Assembly (NCBI GenBank): GCA_016462625.1
Contig: JAEMSV010000002.1
Span: 62,001 to 126,000 of the forward strand
Length of the DNA: 64,000 nt
DNA from: Solirubrobacteraceae bacterium
GTDB taxonomy: Bacteria > Actinomycetota > Thermoleophilia > Solirubrobacterales > Solirubrobacteraceae
Reading direction: 5' to 3'
Below, piece after piece: positions 16,038-24,836 of the stretch (the first letter of the stretch is position 1; the number at the start of each line of letters is the position of its first letter). A program made the position numbers and the translations under genes. The notes under the pieces are model-generated. The model searched no databases. It was not told the DNA's origin and saw only the letters and a list, made by a program, of their open reading frames with translations.

Positions 16038-17729
16038 ATGCCTTCCGAGCATTTCGACGCGGTCGTCGTCGGCTCGGGGTTCGGCGGATCGGTCACGGCA
16101 TGCCGCCTGGCGGAGGCGGGGATGCGGGTCTGCGTCCTCGAGCGCGGCAAGTCGATCGCGCCGGGGGAGTTCCCGCGGACCGCGCACGAGCTCAGCGCCG
16201 CGTTCTGGGACCCGAGCGAGGGGCTGCACGGGATGTTCGACGTGTGGTCGTTCAACAGCATCGCGGCGGTCGTCGCCAGCGGGCTGGGCGGGGGCTCGCT
16301 GATCTACGCGAACGTGCTGCTGCGCAAGGACCCGGAGTGGTTCACCGAGCAGCGCGACGGGCGCGAGTGGCGCTGGCCGATCTCCTACGAGGATCTCGAA
16401 CCGCACTACGCGCGCATCGAGTCCGACCTGCACCCGACGCCGTTCCCCGACTCCTACATCGACCGCACGCCGAAGACCGCAGCGTTCCTCGAGGCCGCCC
16501 GCCGGATCGGGATGCCGACCCGCCACCCGCCGCTCGCGGTGCGCTTCGCGGCCAACGGCGGCGAGCCGTCGCCGGGTCAGCCGATCGGCGACGACAACCT
16601 CCACGACGCGCCGCGGCGCACGTGCACGCTCTGCGGCGAGTGCGACCTCGGCTGCAACGACGGCGCGAAGCAGACGATGGACCTCACCTTCCTCTCGCGG
16701 GCGAAGACGGCGGGGGCGGAGATCCGGCCGCGCACCGAGGTCCGGACGTTCACGCCACTCGAGGGCGGGGGCTACGCGATCGAGGCCGTGACGCACCCCG
16801 AAGTGCGCGAGGGCCGCCCGACGAACACCGACGACGAGGCACTCTGCCCGCGCGCGTCCTTCACGTGCGACCGGCTGGTCCTCGCCGCCGGCACGCTCGG
16901 CACGACGTACCTGCTGCTGCGCAACCGCTCACGGCTGCCGGGCCTGAGTCCGACGCTCGGGACGCGCTTCAACGGCAACGGCGACCAGCTCTCGTTCGTC
17001 CGCCGGGCGAGCGTCCCGACGTCCGGCCGCGAGCGCCCCGTGCGGGTCCTCGATGCGAGCCGCGGCCCCGTCATCACCACCACCGGCTACGCCGGCGACG
17101 ACGAGTCCGGCATGGGCGGCTTCTACCTCCAGGACGCCGGGTACCCCGCGCACACCGCGTGGATGCTGCAGCTCGTCGCCACCCCCGGGTCCGCGTGGCG
17201 GGCGAGGACGGCGCTGGCGAAGGTCCTGTGGGAGCGGTTGAGCGGCCGGGCGAATCCGAACCTCGGCGCGGAGGCCGCGCTGCTGTTCGGCGACCAGAAG
17301 ACGCCCGCCGGGTTCCTGCCGCTGTTGGGGATGGGCCGGGAGGTCGCGCACGGGCGGCTGTCGCTCGGCGGAGACGGCAAGACGATGCTGGCGGACTGGG
17401 ACCGGCGCACGGCCGGCCACGTCTACCCGCGGCTGCGCGGCGCGGGCCGCGCGATCAGCAACGAGCTCGGCGGGAAGTACATGCCAGACCCGGTCGGCCG
17501 GCGCCGTCCGGGGACGATCACCGTGCACGCGCTCGGCGGCGCCCCGATGGGCCGGGACCCGCGCGAGGGCGTCGTCGACAGCCACGGCCGCGTGTTCGGC
17601 CATCCGGGGCTGACGGTCGCGTGCGGCGCGGCGATGCCCGGCTCGGTCGGCCCCAACCCCAGCCTGACGATCGCCGCGATGGCCGATCGCCAGGCCGAAC
17701 AGATCCTGCGAGAGGAAGGCAAGGCATGA
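16038..17729 (+). CDS. GMC-family oxidoreductase, cholesterol-oxidase-like
   Basis: A 563-residue FAD enzyme expected to oxidise an alcohol, possibly a sterol or other polycyclic alcohol. VVVGSGFGGSVTACRLAEAG near the N terminus is the FAD dinucleotide fold; SGLGGGSLIYANVL is the conserved GMC/cholesterol-oxidase loop; HALGGAPMGRDP and GSVGPNPSLTIAAMADR close the FAD site. A cysteine-rich patch CTLCGECDLGCNDGAK at about residue 195 is typical of this subgroup. No signal peptide. It begins 5 bp after the ATPase stop and its own TGA overlaps the next ATG, so it is in the same operon as the cyclase and ATPase. Sterol substrate is inferred from subfamily only. Confidence 0.88.
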   Translation: MPSEHFDAVVVGSGFGGSVTACRLAEAGMRVCVLERGKSIAPGEFPRTAHELSAAFWDPSEGLHGMFDVWSFNSIAAVVASGLGGGSLIYANVLLRKDPEWFTEQRDGREWRWPISYEDLEPHYARIESDLHPTPFPDSYIDRTPKTAAFLEAARRIGMPTRHPPLAVRFAANGGEPSPGQPIGDDNLHDAPRRTCTLCGECDLGCNDGAKQTMDLTFLSRAKTAGAEIRPRTEVRTFTPLEGGGYAIEAVTHPEVREGRPTNTDDEALCPRASFTCDRLVLAAGTLGTTYLLLRNRSRLPGLSPTLGTRFNGNGDQLSFVRRASVPTSGRERPVRVLDASRGPVITTTGYAGDDESGMGGFYLQDAGYPAHTAWMLQLVATPGSAWRARTALAKVLWERLSGRANPNLGAEAALLFGDQKTPAGFLPLLGMGREVAHGRLSLGGDGKTMLADWDRRTAGHVYPRLRGAGRAISNELGGKYMPDPVGRRRPGTITVHALGGAPMGRDPREGVVDSHGRVFGHPGLTVACGAAMPGSVGPNPSLTIAAMADRQAEQILREEGKA

Positions 17730-19375
17730 GCTCATTGCGCTTCACCGAGGAGATGGACGGCTTCCTGGCGTTCGACGCCGACGAGGCCGACTACGAACGT
17801 GGGCTGCGCCACGGCGAGCGCGCGGGCACGAACGCCATGTTCCACCTGACCATCGACGTGGACGACGACGACGCGTTCCTCGACGACCCGCAGCATCGGG
17901 CGAGTGCCCGTGGCTGGGTGCGGCTCGGCCCGTTCGGCGACACGCCGCTCCCGGTCGCCGACGGCGTCTTCAACCTGTTCCCCGAGAACGGCGACAAGCG
18001 CCGGCAGCGCATGGTCTACACGCTGCCGTTCACCGCGCCGGACGGCCAGGCAATGGAGCTGTACGGCGAGAAGCACGTGGCCGACGACGAGGGCTTCGAC
18101 GTCTGGGACGACACGACGACGCTGTTCGCCGAGCTGCGCGAAGCCGGGGGCGGGCCGCGTCTCGCGATCGGCATCCTGCGCCTGACGCTCGGCGACTTCC
18201 TGCGCCAGCTGACGACGTTCCGTGGCGACGGCGCCGACGCCTTCGCCGGGTTCGGCGGGCTGTTCGTGCAGAAGCTGTGGCAGGTCTACGGCGGGCACAC
18301 GCTGCCCGCGGGCGTGGAGCGCCGCGAGGCGGCGTCCCGCGAGACGCCGGTGCCTCTCGTCGAGCGCGTCGTCCCGTACACGTCGGCGGACGGGTTCGTC
18401 GGCAAGCTCGTCAACGTCCGGGCGGCGGGCGTCGCCCCGACGCTCGGCCCGATCTACATGGCGGCCGGCTCGTCGGTGCGCACGAACGTGTTCCGCGCGC
18501 CGATCAGCGAGAACATCGTCGAGCGCCTGGTCCGCGAGGGCTACGACGTATGGCTGAACGAGTGGCGCGCGAGCTTCGAGCGGCCTCGTTCGGAGTGGAC
18601 GCTCGACGAGGGCGGCGTGCTCGACCACCCCGAGGCGGTGCGGACGGTGGTGCGCGAGACGGGGGCGGAGAAGGTGAAGGCGCTGGTCCACTGCCAGGGC
18701 AGCTCGTCGTTCTTCATCGGGCTGGTGTCGGGGCTGATGCCGCAGGTCGACACGGTCGTGAGCAACGCGATGTCGCTGCACCCGGTCGTCCCGTTCGGCT
18801 CGAAGGTCAAGATCGTCGGCCTGACCCCGATCCTCGCCCGCTTCGGCCCGTACGTGGACATCGGCTGGGGCGTCCGCCCGCAGGGCTGGCTCTCGCGGAT
18901 CATCCGCCGGTACGTGAACGCGACGCACCACGAGTGCGACAACCTCGTCTGCAAGATCTCGAGCTTCTTCTACGGGATCGGCCCGTCGACGATGTGGGAC
19001 CACGCGAAGCTCTCGCCCACGACCCACGACTGGCTCACCGACGAGTTCGAGTGGATCCCGATGCGGTTCTTCAAGCAGATGCGCCGCAGCGTGATGAAGG
19101 GACATCTGGTCTGCGAGCAGTCGTGGGACGGCGTGCCGGAGGACCTGTGCGCGCAGCCGCCGAAGACCGACGCGAAGATCACGTTCCTGCAGGGGACGAA
19201 CAACCGGTGCTTCGCGCCGGTGTCGCAGGAGCGCTCCTACGAGTGGTTCGTCGCGCATGGCTCGGGCGAATACCGGCTGCGGCAGCTGCGCGGGTATGGG
19301 CACTTCGACTGCTGGATGGGCGAGGACGCGCCGGTGGACGTGTTCCCGGTGGTGCTGGACGCGCTGGCCGGCTAG
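17726..19375 (+). CDS. Alpha/beta-hydrolase with N-terminal domain of GMC-associated type
   Basis: A 549-residue protein. The first ~200 residues (LRFTEEMDGFLAF ... YERGLRHGE ... FRQLTTF-like end) match a domain I know from long GMC oxidoreductase/hydrolase fusions. The rest is an alpha/beta-hydrolase: LVHCQGSSSFFIG holds the candidate nucleophile Ser in a non-canonical elbow (G-S-S-S), and GYGHFDCWMGEDA near the C terminus supplies the His. Its ATG overlaps the GMC stop (ATGA). In related genomes the two halves can be one polypeptide (family knowledge), which supports a joint function on one substrate, for example ester cleavage or acyl transfer after alcohol oxidation (inference). Confidence 0.8.
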   Translation: MSSLRFTEEMDGFLAFDADEADYERGLRHGERAGTNAMFHLTIDVDDDDAFLDDPQHRASARGWVRLGPFGDTPLPVADGVFNLFPENGDKRRQRMVYTLPFTAPDGQAMELYGEKHVADDEGFDVWDDTTTLFAELREAGGGPRLAIGILRLTLGDFLRQLTTFRGDGADAFAGFGGLFVQKLWQVYGGHTLPAGVERREAASRETPVPLVERVVPYTSADGFVGKLVNVRAAGVAPTLGPIYMAAGSSVRTNVFRAPISENIVERLVREGYDVWLNEWRASFERPRSEWTLDEGGVLDHPEAVRTVVRETGAEKVKALVHCQGSSSFFIGLVSGLMPQVDTVVSNAMSLHPVVPFGSKVKIVGLTPILARFGPYVDIGWGVRPQGWLSRIIRRYVNATHHECDNLVCKISSFFYGIGPSTMWDHAKLSPTTHDWLTDEFEWIPMRFFKQMRRSVMKGHLVCEQSWDGVPEDLCAQPPKTDAKITFLQGTNNRCFAPVSQERSYEWFVAHGSGEYRLRQLRGYGHFDCWMGEDAPVDVFPVVLDALAG

Positions 19376-19405
19376 AGCACCGGCGCGGAGTCTGCGTCAG
19401 CGCGC

Positions 19406-19451
19406 CGAACGTCCGATCGGTGCCCCTATAGGGGGACCGATGTGACGTTCG
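19406..19451. terminator. Hairpin terminator after the GMC/hydrolase operon
   Basis: Outer arms CGAACGTC (19406-19413) / GACGTTCG (19444-19451), inner arms ATCGGT (19416-19421) / ACCGAT (19436-19441), and a core CCCCTATAGGGG. It lies 30 bp after the operon stop codon. There is no T-tract. It shares a CTATAG core with the hairpin at 3361-3398. Confidence 0.6.
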
Positions 19452-19491
19452 CACCGTGGGCCGGCCGCAGCGCTCCCCCACCGGCCACAAG

Positions 19492-19503
19492 TGAACATCG
19501 TTC
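19492..19503. repeat. 12-bp repeat TGAACATCGTTC, copy upstream of the peroxidase
   Basis: TGAACATCGTTC is an imperfectly spaced inverted element (GAAC-atc-GTTC). The identical 12-mer occurs at 21151-21162, right at the stop codon of the peroxidase gene and before the decarboxylase. The pair flanks one gene. Function unknown; a shared operator for the two genes is possible. Confidence 0.4.
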
Positions 19504-19554
19504 CCCCGCCCGTTACGGCCCCTGAATGACGTTTTCGATTTCCGGGGAGACCGC

Positions 19555-21153
19555 ATGATCAGCAGCACGCCACGGACCGGGCCAGTAGCGGCCCCGGTAT
19601 CCACCGACCGCCCGCCGACCATCGCCCCGCTCGTCGGCGCATCGCACGGCACCTCCTCCGAGCGCGGCCGCGAGCGCACCCCGCAGTCGTCGACGGACCA
19701 GGGTCGCTTCGGGCGGCTCTTCCGGACCGCCCCGGTCTTCGAGGTCCCTCGCAACGAGCTGCTCGAGCTCGGCAGCCGGATGGTCGCCGCCGACACGCCC
19801 GACGTCCCCGACGGGCAGATCGACGCGTGTGAGAACCCCGCTATCCCCGCGGGCTACACCTACCTCGGCCAGTTCCTCGACCACGACCTCACCTTCGACC
19901 CGGTCTCCGATCTCGACCGCCAGCGCGACCCCGACGCGCTGCACAGCCTGCGCACCCCGCGGCTCGATCTCGACTCGCTCTACGGCCGCGGTCCCGCCGA
20001 CCAGCCGTTCCTCTACCAGGACGACGACCACGCGAAGCTCCGGCTCGGCGCGCGAGTCCACGCGAGCGACCCCGTCCTCGCCGGCCCCGATGTCCCGCGC
20101 ATTGGCAACGTCGCGTTGATCGGCGACCCGCGCAACGACGAGAACCTCATCGTCAGCCAGCTGCACTCGATCTTCCTGCGCTTCCACAACGCCGTCGTCG
20201 ACGAGGTGCGCGACGACGGCTTCGCCGAGGCCGACGTGCTCGAAGAGGCCCAGCGCCGCGTGCGCTGGCACTACCAGTGGGTGATCCTCAACGACTTCCT
20301 CCCGCGCATCTGTGGCGAGGACGTCATGCACGACATCCTCCACCGCGAGGAGTTCGTGGTCACCACCGGCTGGTCGCCCGATCCGGCGCCGCTGGATCCT
20401 GCCGACCCGGGCCATCCGGTCAGCAGCACGACCGAGGTCATCCGTCCGCGGCTGCGCTTCTACCACTACAACGACCAGCCGTTCCTCCCGCTGGAGTTCT
20501 CCGTCGCCGCGTACCGGTTCGGCCACTCGATGGTGCGGCAGAGCTACTTCATCAACGACTTCGTCCGCCAGCAGACCGGCGGCCGGCGGATCCCCCTCTT
20601 CAACGAAGACGCGAACCCGCTCGCGAACCTCAACGGCGGCCGCCCGCTCCCCGACAGCTGGGGCTTCGACTGGAAGTTCTTCTTCCGCACCAGCGGCGAG
20701 CCGAACCGGCCGCAGTCCAGCAACCGGATGGACGACCGGCTCGTCACGCCGCTCGGCCGGCTGCAGGGGACGAACGGCACCGCGATCATGCGCTCGCTCG
20801 CCGTGCGGAACCTGCTGCGCGGCCAGCAGCTCGGGCTCCCCAGCGGTCAGGCCGTCGCCCGGGCGATGGCCATCGATCCGCTGCCCGTCTCGAAGCTCGG
20901 GCTGGAGGCGCTGCCGGCGCTCGAGCGCCACACGCCCCTCTGGTACTACGTGCTGCGCGAGGCCGGCGAGCTGTGCCAGGGCTGTTGCCTCGGCCCCGTC
21001 GGCGGCCGGATCGTGGCCGAGACGATCGTCGGGCTGGTCTGCGGCGACCCGCTGTCCTACCTGCGCACCGAGCCGGCCTGGATCCCGACGCTGCCGTTCG
21101 CCGGAGACACCTTCCGGATGGCCGATCTCATCTCCGTCGCACAGGGTTCCTGA
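19555..21153 (+). CDS. Animal-type haem peroxidase family protein
   Basis: A 532-residue member of the animal haem peroxidase superfamily (PF03098), which uses H2O2 to oxidise halides or organic substrates. YLGQFLDHDLTFDP has the distal-His signature; SIFLRFHNAVVDE and RWHYQWVILNDFLPRI are typical of the following helices. FRFGHSMVRQSYF-like wording around residue 320 supplies the proximal-His region. No signal peptide: the first ~50 residues are Thr/Pro/Ala-rich. The ATG is preceded by GGGGAG at a good distance. The gene is flanked by two copies of a 12-bp GAAC/GTTC element. Bacterial relatives are mostly uncharacterised; a role in oxidative defence or modification of hydrophobic molecules is inferred. 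Confidence 0.88.
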   Translation: MISSTPRTGPVAAPVSTDRPPTIAPLVGASHGTSSERGRERTPQSSTDQGRFGRLFRTAPVFEVPRNELLELGSRMVAADTPDVPDGQIDACENPAIPAGYTYLGQFLDHDLTFDPVSDLDRQRDPDALHSLRTPRLDLDSLYGRGPADQPFLYQDDDHAKLRLGARVHASDPVLAGPDVPRIGNVALIGDPRNDENLIVSQLHSIFLRFHNAVVDEVRDDGFAEADVLEEAQRRVRWHYQWVILNDFLPRICGEDVMHDILHREEFVVTTGWSPDPAPLDPADPGHPVSSTTEVIRPRLRFYHYNDQPFLPLEFSVAAYRFGHSMVRQSYFINDFVRQQTGGRRIPLFNEDANPLANLNGGRPLPDSWGFDWKFFFRTSGEPNRPQSSNRMDDRLVTPLGRLQGTNGTAIMRSLAVRNLLRGQQLGLPSGQAVARAMAIDPLPVSKLGLEALPALERHTPLWYYVLREAGELCQGCCLGPVGGRIVAETIVGLVCGDPLSYLRTEPAWIPTLPFAGDTFRMADLISVAQGS

Positions 21154-21174
21154 ACATCGTTCTGACCATGGTCA
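21151..21174. promoter_or_regulatory. Repeat copy 2 and TGACCATGGTCA palindrome before the decarboxylase gene
   Basis: The second TGAACATCGTTC copy (21151-21162) begins at the peroxidase TGA. It is followed at once by a perfect 12-bp palindrome TGACCATGGTCA (21163-21174). The decarboxylase ATG is at 21187. Likely regulatory, but I cannot name a factor. Confidence 0.4.
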
Positions 21175-21186
21175 CGCCGTTCAGGC

Positions 21187-22710
21187 ATGACTGCCGACGA
21201 TGTTCCGTACCTTCGCGCCCTGGAGCGCTTCGCCGCCCGGGAGCCAGGCCGCCTCACGGTGCCGGGTCACAAGGGCGGCGCGGCGGCCGACGAGACCCAG
21301 CTCGCGCTTCTGGGCTCCGCCGCCCACGCCCTCGACATCCCGACCCTGATCGAAGGCGTCGACGTGCAGCGTGATCGGTCGACCGACCCACTGGCCGAGG
21401 CCGAGCAGCTCGCCGCCACCGCGTGGGGCGCGCGACGGACGTGGTTCCTCACCGGCGGCGCGTCGCAGGGGAACCTCGCGGCGTGCCTGGCGGTGGCGCA
21501 GGGCGGTTGTGAGGTCGTCGTGCAGCGCACCGCGCACGGCAGCACGATCGACGGGCTGATCGTCGCCGGGCTCGCGCCGACGTTCGTCGCCCCCGAGGTC
21601 GACGAGCGGCTCGCCATCGCGCACTGCGTCACGCCCGAGGCGCTCGACCGTGCGCTGCGCGACACGCCCGCAGCCGCCGCCGCGTTCGTCGTCTCGCCGA
21701 CCTACTACGGCGCGGTCGCCGACGTGCGCGCGCTCGCGCGGGTCGCCCACGGCCACGGCGTGCCACTGATCGTCGACGAGGCGTGGGGCGCGCACCTGCC
21801 CTTCAGCGACCGGCTCCCGACCGACGCACTCACCGCCGGCGCCGACCTCGTCATCACCAGCCCGCACAAGCACCTGGGCAGCCTCACCGGCAGCGCGCTG
21901 CTGCACCTCGGCCGCGACGCCGACGAGTGGCTCGACGAGCAGGGCATCGCGCGCGCCCTGCGCGTCGTCTCGAGCACGAGCCCGAGCAGCCTCCTGCGGG
22001 CGTCGCTGGACGGTGCGCGCAGCCGCGCGGTCCGCGACGGGGCCGCACTCCTCGACGGGATGGTCGACGCGCTCGCCGACCTCCGGCAGCGGATCGCGTG
22101 GATCCCCGACCTAGCGGTGCTCGACGACCGGCTCATCGGCACCCACGGGGTCGCCGGTCACGACCCGCTGCGGATGACGATCGATGTGCGCGACAGCGGC
22201 GCCACCGGCCACGCCTGGGGCCGCGCGCTGCGCGAGATCGCCGACATCGAGATCGAGCTCTGCGACCAGCACGTCGTCGTCGCGGTGTTCGGGCTCGGCG
22301 AGGACATCGCCGCGACCGGGGAGCGGCTCCTTCCCGCGCTGACTCGCGCGCGCGTGCGCCTCGCCCGCCGCCCGCCCCGCGGCGCCCTCGCCTCGGCGCC
22401 GCGCACCACGCCGATCCTGCGCCTCACGCCGCGCGAGGCGTTCATGGCCGCGCGCGAGCCGGTGCCGCTGCACGAGGCCGTCGGGCGCATCGCCGCCGAG
22501 CCGCTCATCCCGTACCCGCCGGGCATCCCGCTCGTGCTGCCGGGCGAGGAGCTCGACGCGATGGTGCTCGCCCGCGCGCGCCAGGCCGTCCGCGCGGGAA
22601 CCGCGCTGCGCGGCGCCGCCGACCCCGAGCTGGGAACGATGATGGTCGTGGCCGAAGCGTCGGCGGCGATCGACCAGGACGCCCCGCATCGCACCACCGC
22701 TCTGGGCTGA
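21187..22710 (+). CDS. PLP-dependent Orn/Lys/Arg decarboxylase family protein
   Basis: A 507-residue fold-type I PLP enzyme of the Orn/Lys/Arg decarboxylase group (PF01276), which makes polyamine precursors or cadaverine/agmatine. VPGHKGG near the N terminus and GGASQGNLAA (phosphate pocket) are diagnostic. VDEAWGAHLPF holds the Asp that contacts the PLP pyridine nitrogen, and SPHKHLGSLTGSA has the Schiff-base Lys at residue 228. The C-terminal PREAF / EPVPLHEAVGRIAAEPL segment is the family C-terminal domain. It is about the size of the Gram-positive SpeA-like short form and lacks the N-terminal wing domain of the E. coli inducible enzymes. Specific amino acid not decidable. Its stop overlaps the EamA start (TGATG). 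Confidence 0.9.
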   Translation: MTADDVPYLRALERFAAREPGRLTVPGHKGGAAADETQLALLGSAAHALDIPTLIEGVDVQRDRSTDPLAEAEQLAATAWGARRTWFLTGGASQGNLAACLAVAQGGCEVVVQRTAHGSTIDGLIVAGLAPTFVAPEVDERLAIAHCVTPEALDRALRDTPAAAAAFVVSPTYYGAVADVRALARVAHGHGVPLIVDEAWGAHLPFSDRLPTDALTAGADLVITSPHKHLGSLTGSALLHLGRDADEWLDEQGIARALRVVSSTSPSSLLRASLDGARSRAVRDGAALLDGMVDALADLRQRIAWIPDLAVLDDRLIGTHGVAGHDPLRMTIDVRDSGATGHAWGRALREIADIEIELCDQHVVVAVFGLGEDIAATGERLLPALTRARVRLARRPPRGALASAPRTTPILRLTPREAFMAAREPVPLHEAVGRIAAEPLIPYPPGIPLVLPGEELDAMVLARARQAVRAGTALRGAADPELGTMMVVAEASAAIDQDAPHRTTALG

Positions 22711-23555
22711 TGCTCGGGCTCGCACTCGCCCTGGGCGCCAGCGTCGCCTGGGGTGGTTCTGACTTCGTCGCGGGCCTGACGACACGGCGCCGGCCGCTGC
22801 TGGCCGTGCTCGTGGGCTCGCAGCTGTGCGGTCTGCTGGCCGTCGCCATCACGATCGCGGTCGCGGCCCCAGCCGCGCCGCCGGTCGAGCTGATCCCGCT
22901 CGCGGCCGCCGCGGGACTCGCCGAGCTCGGCGCCTTCGCGGCGCTCTACCGCGGACTCGCGCGCGGCCCGATGGGGGTCGTCGCACCGATCGCCGCGCTG
23001 GGCGGCGCGGTCCCGCTGGCGGTCGGACTGGCCGTCGGGGAACAGCCGGGCGCCGTCGCAGCAGTGGGGCTCGTGCTGGCGCTGGCCGGCGTCGGACTGG
23101 TCAGCACCGAGCGCGAGCGGGGGGACGGTCCCGTCCTCCAGGGCCTCCTCCTCGCCGCTGCGGCAGCGCTGGGCTTCGGCACGTTCTTCGTGCTGACCGC
23201 CGAGGCGACCGCGGTCGGCGGCGCCACGTGGACGGTCGCGATCAACCGCGCGGCGTCGGTCAGTGCACTGGGGATCGCCGTCCTGTTCATGGGCGGGCTG
23301 AAGCTGCAGCGCAACGACATCGGCCCGCTCGCGCTGATCGGCCTGCTCGACATCGCCGCGAACGCGCTGTTCGCGGTCGCGCTGACCGCGGGCGTCGATC
23401 CCGTCGTCAGCGCGATCGGCTCGCTCTATCCGCTCACGACCGTCCTGCTCGCGCAGCTCGTGCTCGACGAGCGCCTCTCGCCGACCCAGGGCGCGGGGGT
23501 GATCGCGACACTCGCCGGCGTCGCGCTCGTGGGGCTGACGGGAGCGGGGGCCTAG
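22710..23555 (+). CDS. EamA/DMT-superfamily membrane transporter
   Basis: A 281-residue integral membrane protein with about ten hydrophobic segments in two EamA halves (each ~5 helices). The first half starts ALALGASVAWGGSDFVAG, the usual DMT opening; the end of the second half reads GSLYPLTTVLLAQLVLDERLSPTQGAGV, the conserved Pro-containing EamA helix. It is translationally coupled to the PLP decarboxylase (TGATG), so export of the amine product or uptake of an amino acid is a reasonable inference. Its TAG stop shares the 4-bp CTAG with the convergent TetR gene. Confidence 0.88.
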   Translation: MLGLALALGASVAWGGSDFVAGLTTRRRPLLAVLVGSQLCGLLAVAITIAVAAPAAPPVELIPLAAAAGLAELGAFAALYRGLARGPMGVVAPIAALGGAVPLAVGLAVGEQPGAVAAVGLVLALAGVGLVSTERERGDGPVLQGLLLAAAAALGFGTFFVLTAEATAVGGATWTVAINRAASVSALGIAVLFMGGLKLQRNDIGPLALIGLLDIAANALFAVALTAGVDPVVSAIGSLYPLTTVLLAQLVLDERLSPTQGAGVIATLAGVALVGLTGAGA

Positions 23556-24094
23556 GAGAGCGTGGTGAGGAAGTCGCCGAAGGCCCCGTTCGTGCGCGCG
23601 GTGTCGCCGGTCGCGTCGAGATCCATGAGCAGGCCGCGGATGACCGCGAGCACGACGGTGGCCAGCTCGGGTCGGCCGAGGCTGCGCATGCCCTCCTCGA
23701 GGGGGGCGAGCCAGTCGGTGGTCGCCGCCCGCCGGAAGCCGGGCCAGAGCGGTTCGCCCGCGGTGTCGTGCAGCCGGTTGAACATGCGGAGATAGGGCGC
23801 GCCCTCCGGCCCCGAGATCCCCGACCAGGCGCGGGCGAGCGTCTGCAGGTAGGGCTCGTCGGGTCGCAGGCGGAGGAGGTCGGTGAAAGCCTCGACCTGG
23901 CGCTCGCGGGCCTGCTTCAGGACCTCCCGGAGCAGTCCGTCGCGGGTCTCGAAGTGGTAGATCAGCATCCGGCTCGAGGTCCCGGTGGCGGCCGCGAACG
24001 GCCCGAGCCGATCGGGGAGCCCGTGCTCGAGCGCATAGTCGGTGCACGCGTCGAGGAGCCGCTGCCTGATCTCCGGCTGGGGGTGCCTTCCCAC
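23552..24094 (-). CDS. TetR-family regulator
   Basis: A 180-residue TetR-like protein. The HTH is weaker than in its neighbours but readable: LGPFAAATGTSSRMLIYHFETRDGLLREV. The C-terminal ligand domain contains PYLRMFNRLHDTAGEPLWPGF and an MDLDATGD loop near the end. It is divergent from the small hydrolase gene at 24141 with a 46-bp, relatively A/T-rich gap containing a short CTAC-tgtc-GTAG repeat (24127-24138). Local control of the hydrolase is likely. Its 3' end overlaps the EamA gene by 4 bp. Confidence 0.82.
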   Translation of the reverse strand: MGRHPQPEIRQRLLDACTDYALEHGLPDRLGPFAAATGTSSRMLIYHFETRDGLLREVLKQARERQVEAFTDLLRLRPDEPYLQTLARAWSGISGPEGAPYLRMFNRLHDTAGEPLWPGFRRAATTDWLAPLEEGMRSLGRPELATVVLAVIRGLLMDLDATGDTARTNGAFGDFLTTLS

Positions 24095-24140
24095 AGGGGC
24101 ACTTTTTCACGTAACGATTGCTTCGTCTACTGTCGTAGTC

Positions 24141-24836
24141 ATGAGAGTCGTCTTCGTGCACGGCGCATGCGTCAAGGACGGATCCTGGTGGTGGCGCCCC
24201 ACCGCTGAGCTGCTGGCCGAGCGAGGCATCGCCAGCGAGGCGCCCCTCCTGCCCAGCTGCGGGGAGACGGGTGAGGCGGTGAGCGCGCAGGGCCCCGGGC
24301 TGGCCGACGACGTCGCCTCGGTCCGAGCGGTTCTCACCGCGAGCGACGAGCCGGCCGTCGTGGTCGCCCACAGCTACGGCGGCATCGTCACCGCGGAGGC
24401 AGCGGCTGGTGTCGGCACGGTGCGCCACCTGCTGCTCGTCTCGAGCTACCTCCCCGAGCCCGGGCAGAGCCTCTCCTCGTTCGGTGGCGACGAGCCCGCC
24501 CCGTTCCTCGACATCGATCCCGAGGGCGGGACGTTCACCGTCCGCCCGGAGGCCCTCGCCGAGACCTTCCTGCAGGACTGCGACGACGCGATTCAGCGAC
24601 AGGCGCAAGACAAGACCGCACAGCAGAGCCTCGCGGTGCTCGAGCAGCCGGTGCAGTCAGCCGCCTGGCAGCACGCGCCGTCGACGTACCTGGTCTGCGC
24701 GCAGGACCGGGGCACCCCGGCCGAGCTGCAGCGCGAGTTCGCGCGTCGCGCGGGCCGCGTGGTGGAGCTCGACGCCGGCCACCACCCGTTCCTCTCTCAG
24801 CCCGCGGCCGTCCGCGACCTGATCGTCGGGCTCTAA
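24141..24836 (+). CDS. Small alpha/beta-hydrolase
   Basis: A 231-residue cytoplasmic hydrolase of the methylesterase/salicylate-binding type. FVHGACVKDGSWWW carries the oxyanion region, VVAHSYGGIV the nucleophile Ser in G-x-S-x-G-like form (A-H-S-Y-G-G), YLVCAQDRGTP the acid region and LDAGHHPFLSQP the catalytic His. The ATG at 24141 gives the standard VVFVHG opening; the longer frame overlaps the divergent TetR gene. Its TAA overlaps the convergent MarR stop by 4 bp. Substrate unknown. Confidence 0.87.
   Translation: MRVVFVHGACVKDGSWWWRPTAELLAERGIASEAPLLPSCGETGEAVSAQGPGLADDVASVRAVLTASDEPAVVVAHSYGGIVTAEAAAGVGTVRHLLLVSSYLPEPGQSLSSFGGDEPAPFLDIDPEGGTFTVRPEALAETFLQDCDDAIQRQAQDKTAQQSLAVLEQPVQSAAWQHAPSTYLVCAQDRGTPAELQREFARRAGRVVELDAGHHPFLSQPAAVRDLIVGL

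Noticed and set aside
22158..24608. 816-codon minus-strand frame across decarboxylase, EamA, TetR and hydrolase genes
   Set aside because: Spans several well-supported genes on both strands and has no recognisable domain.
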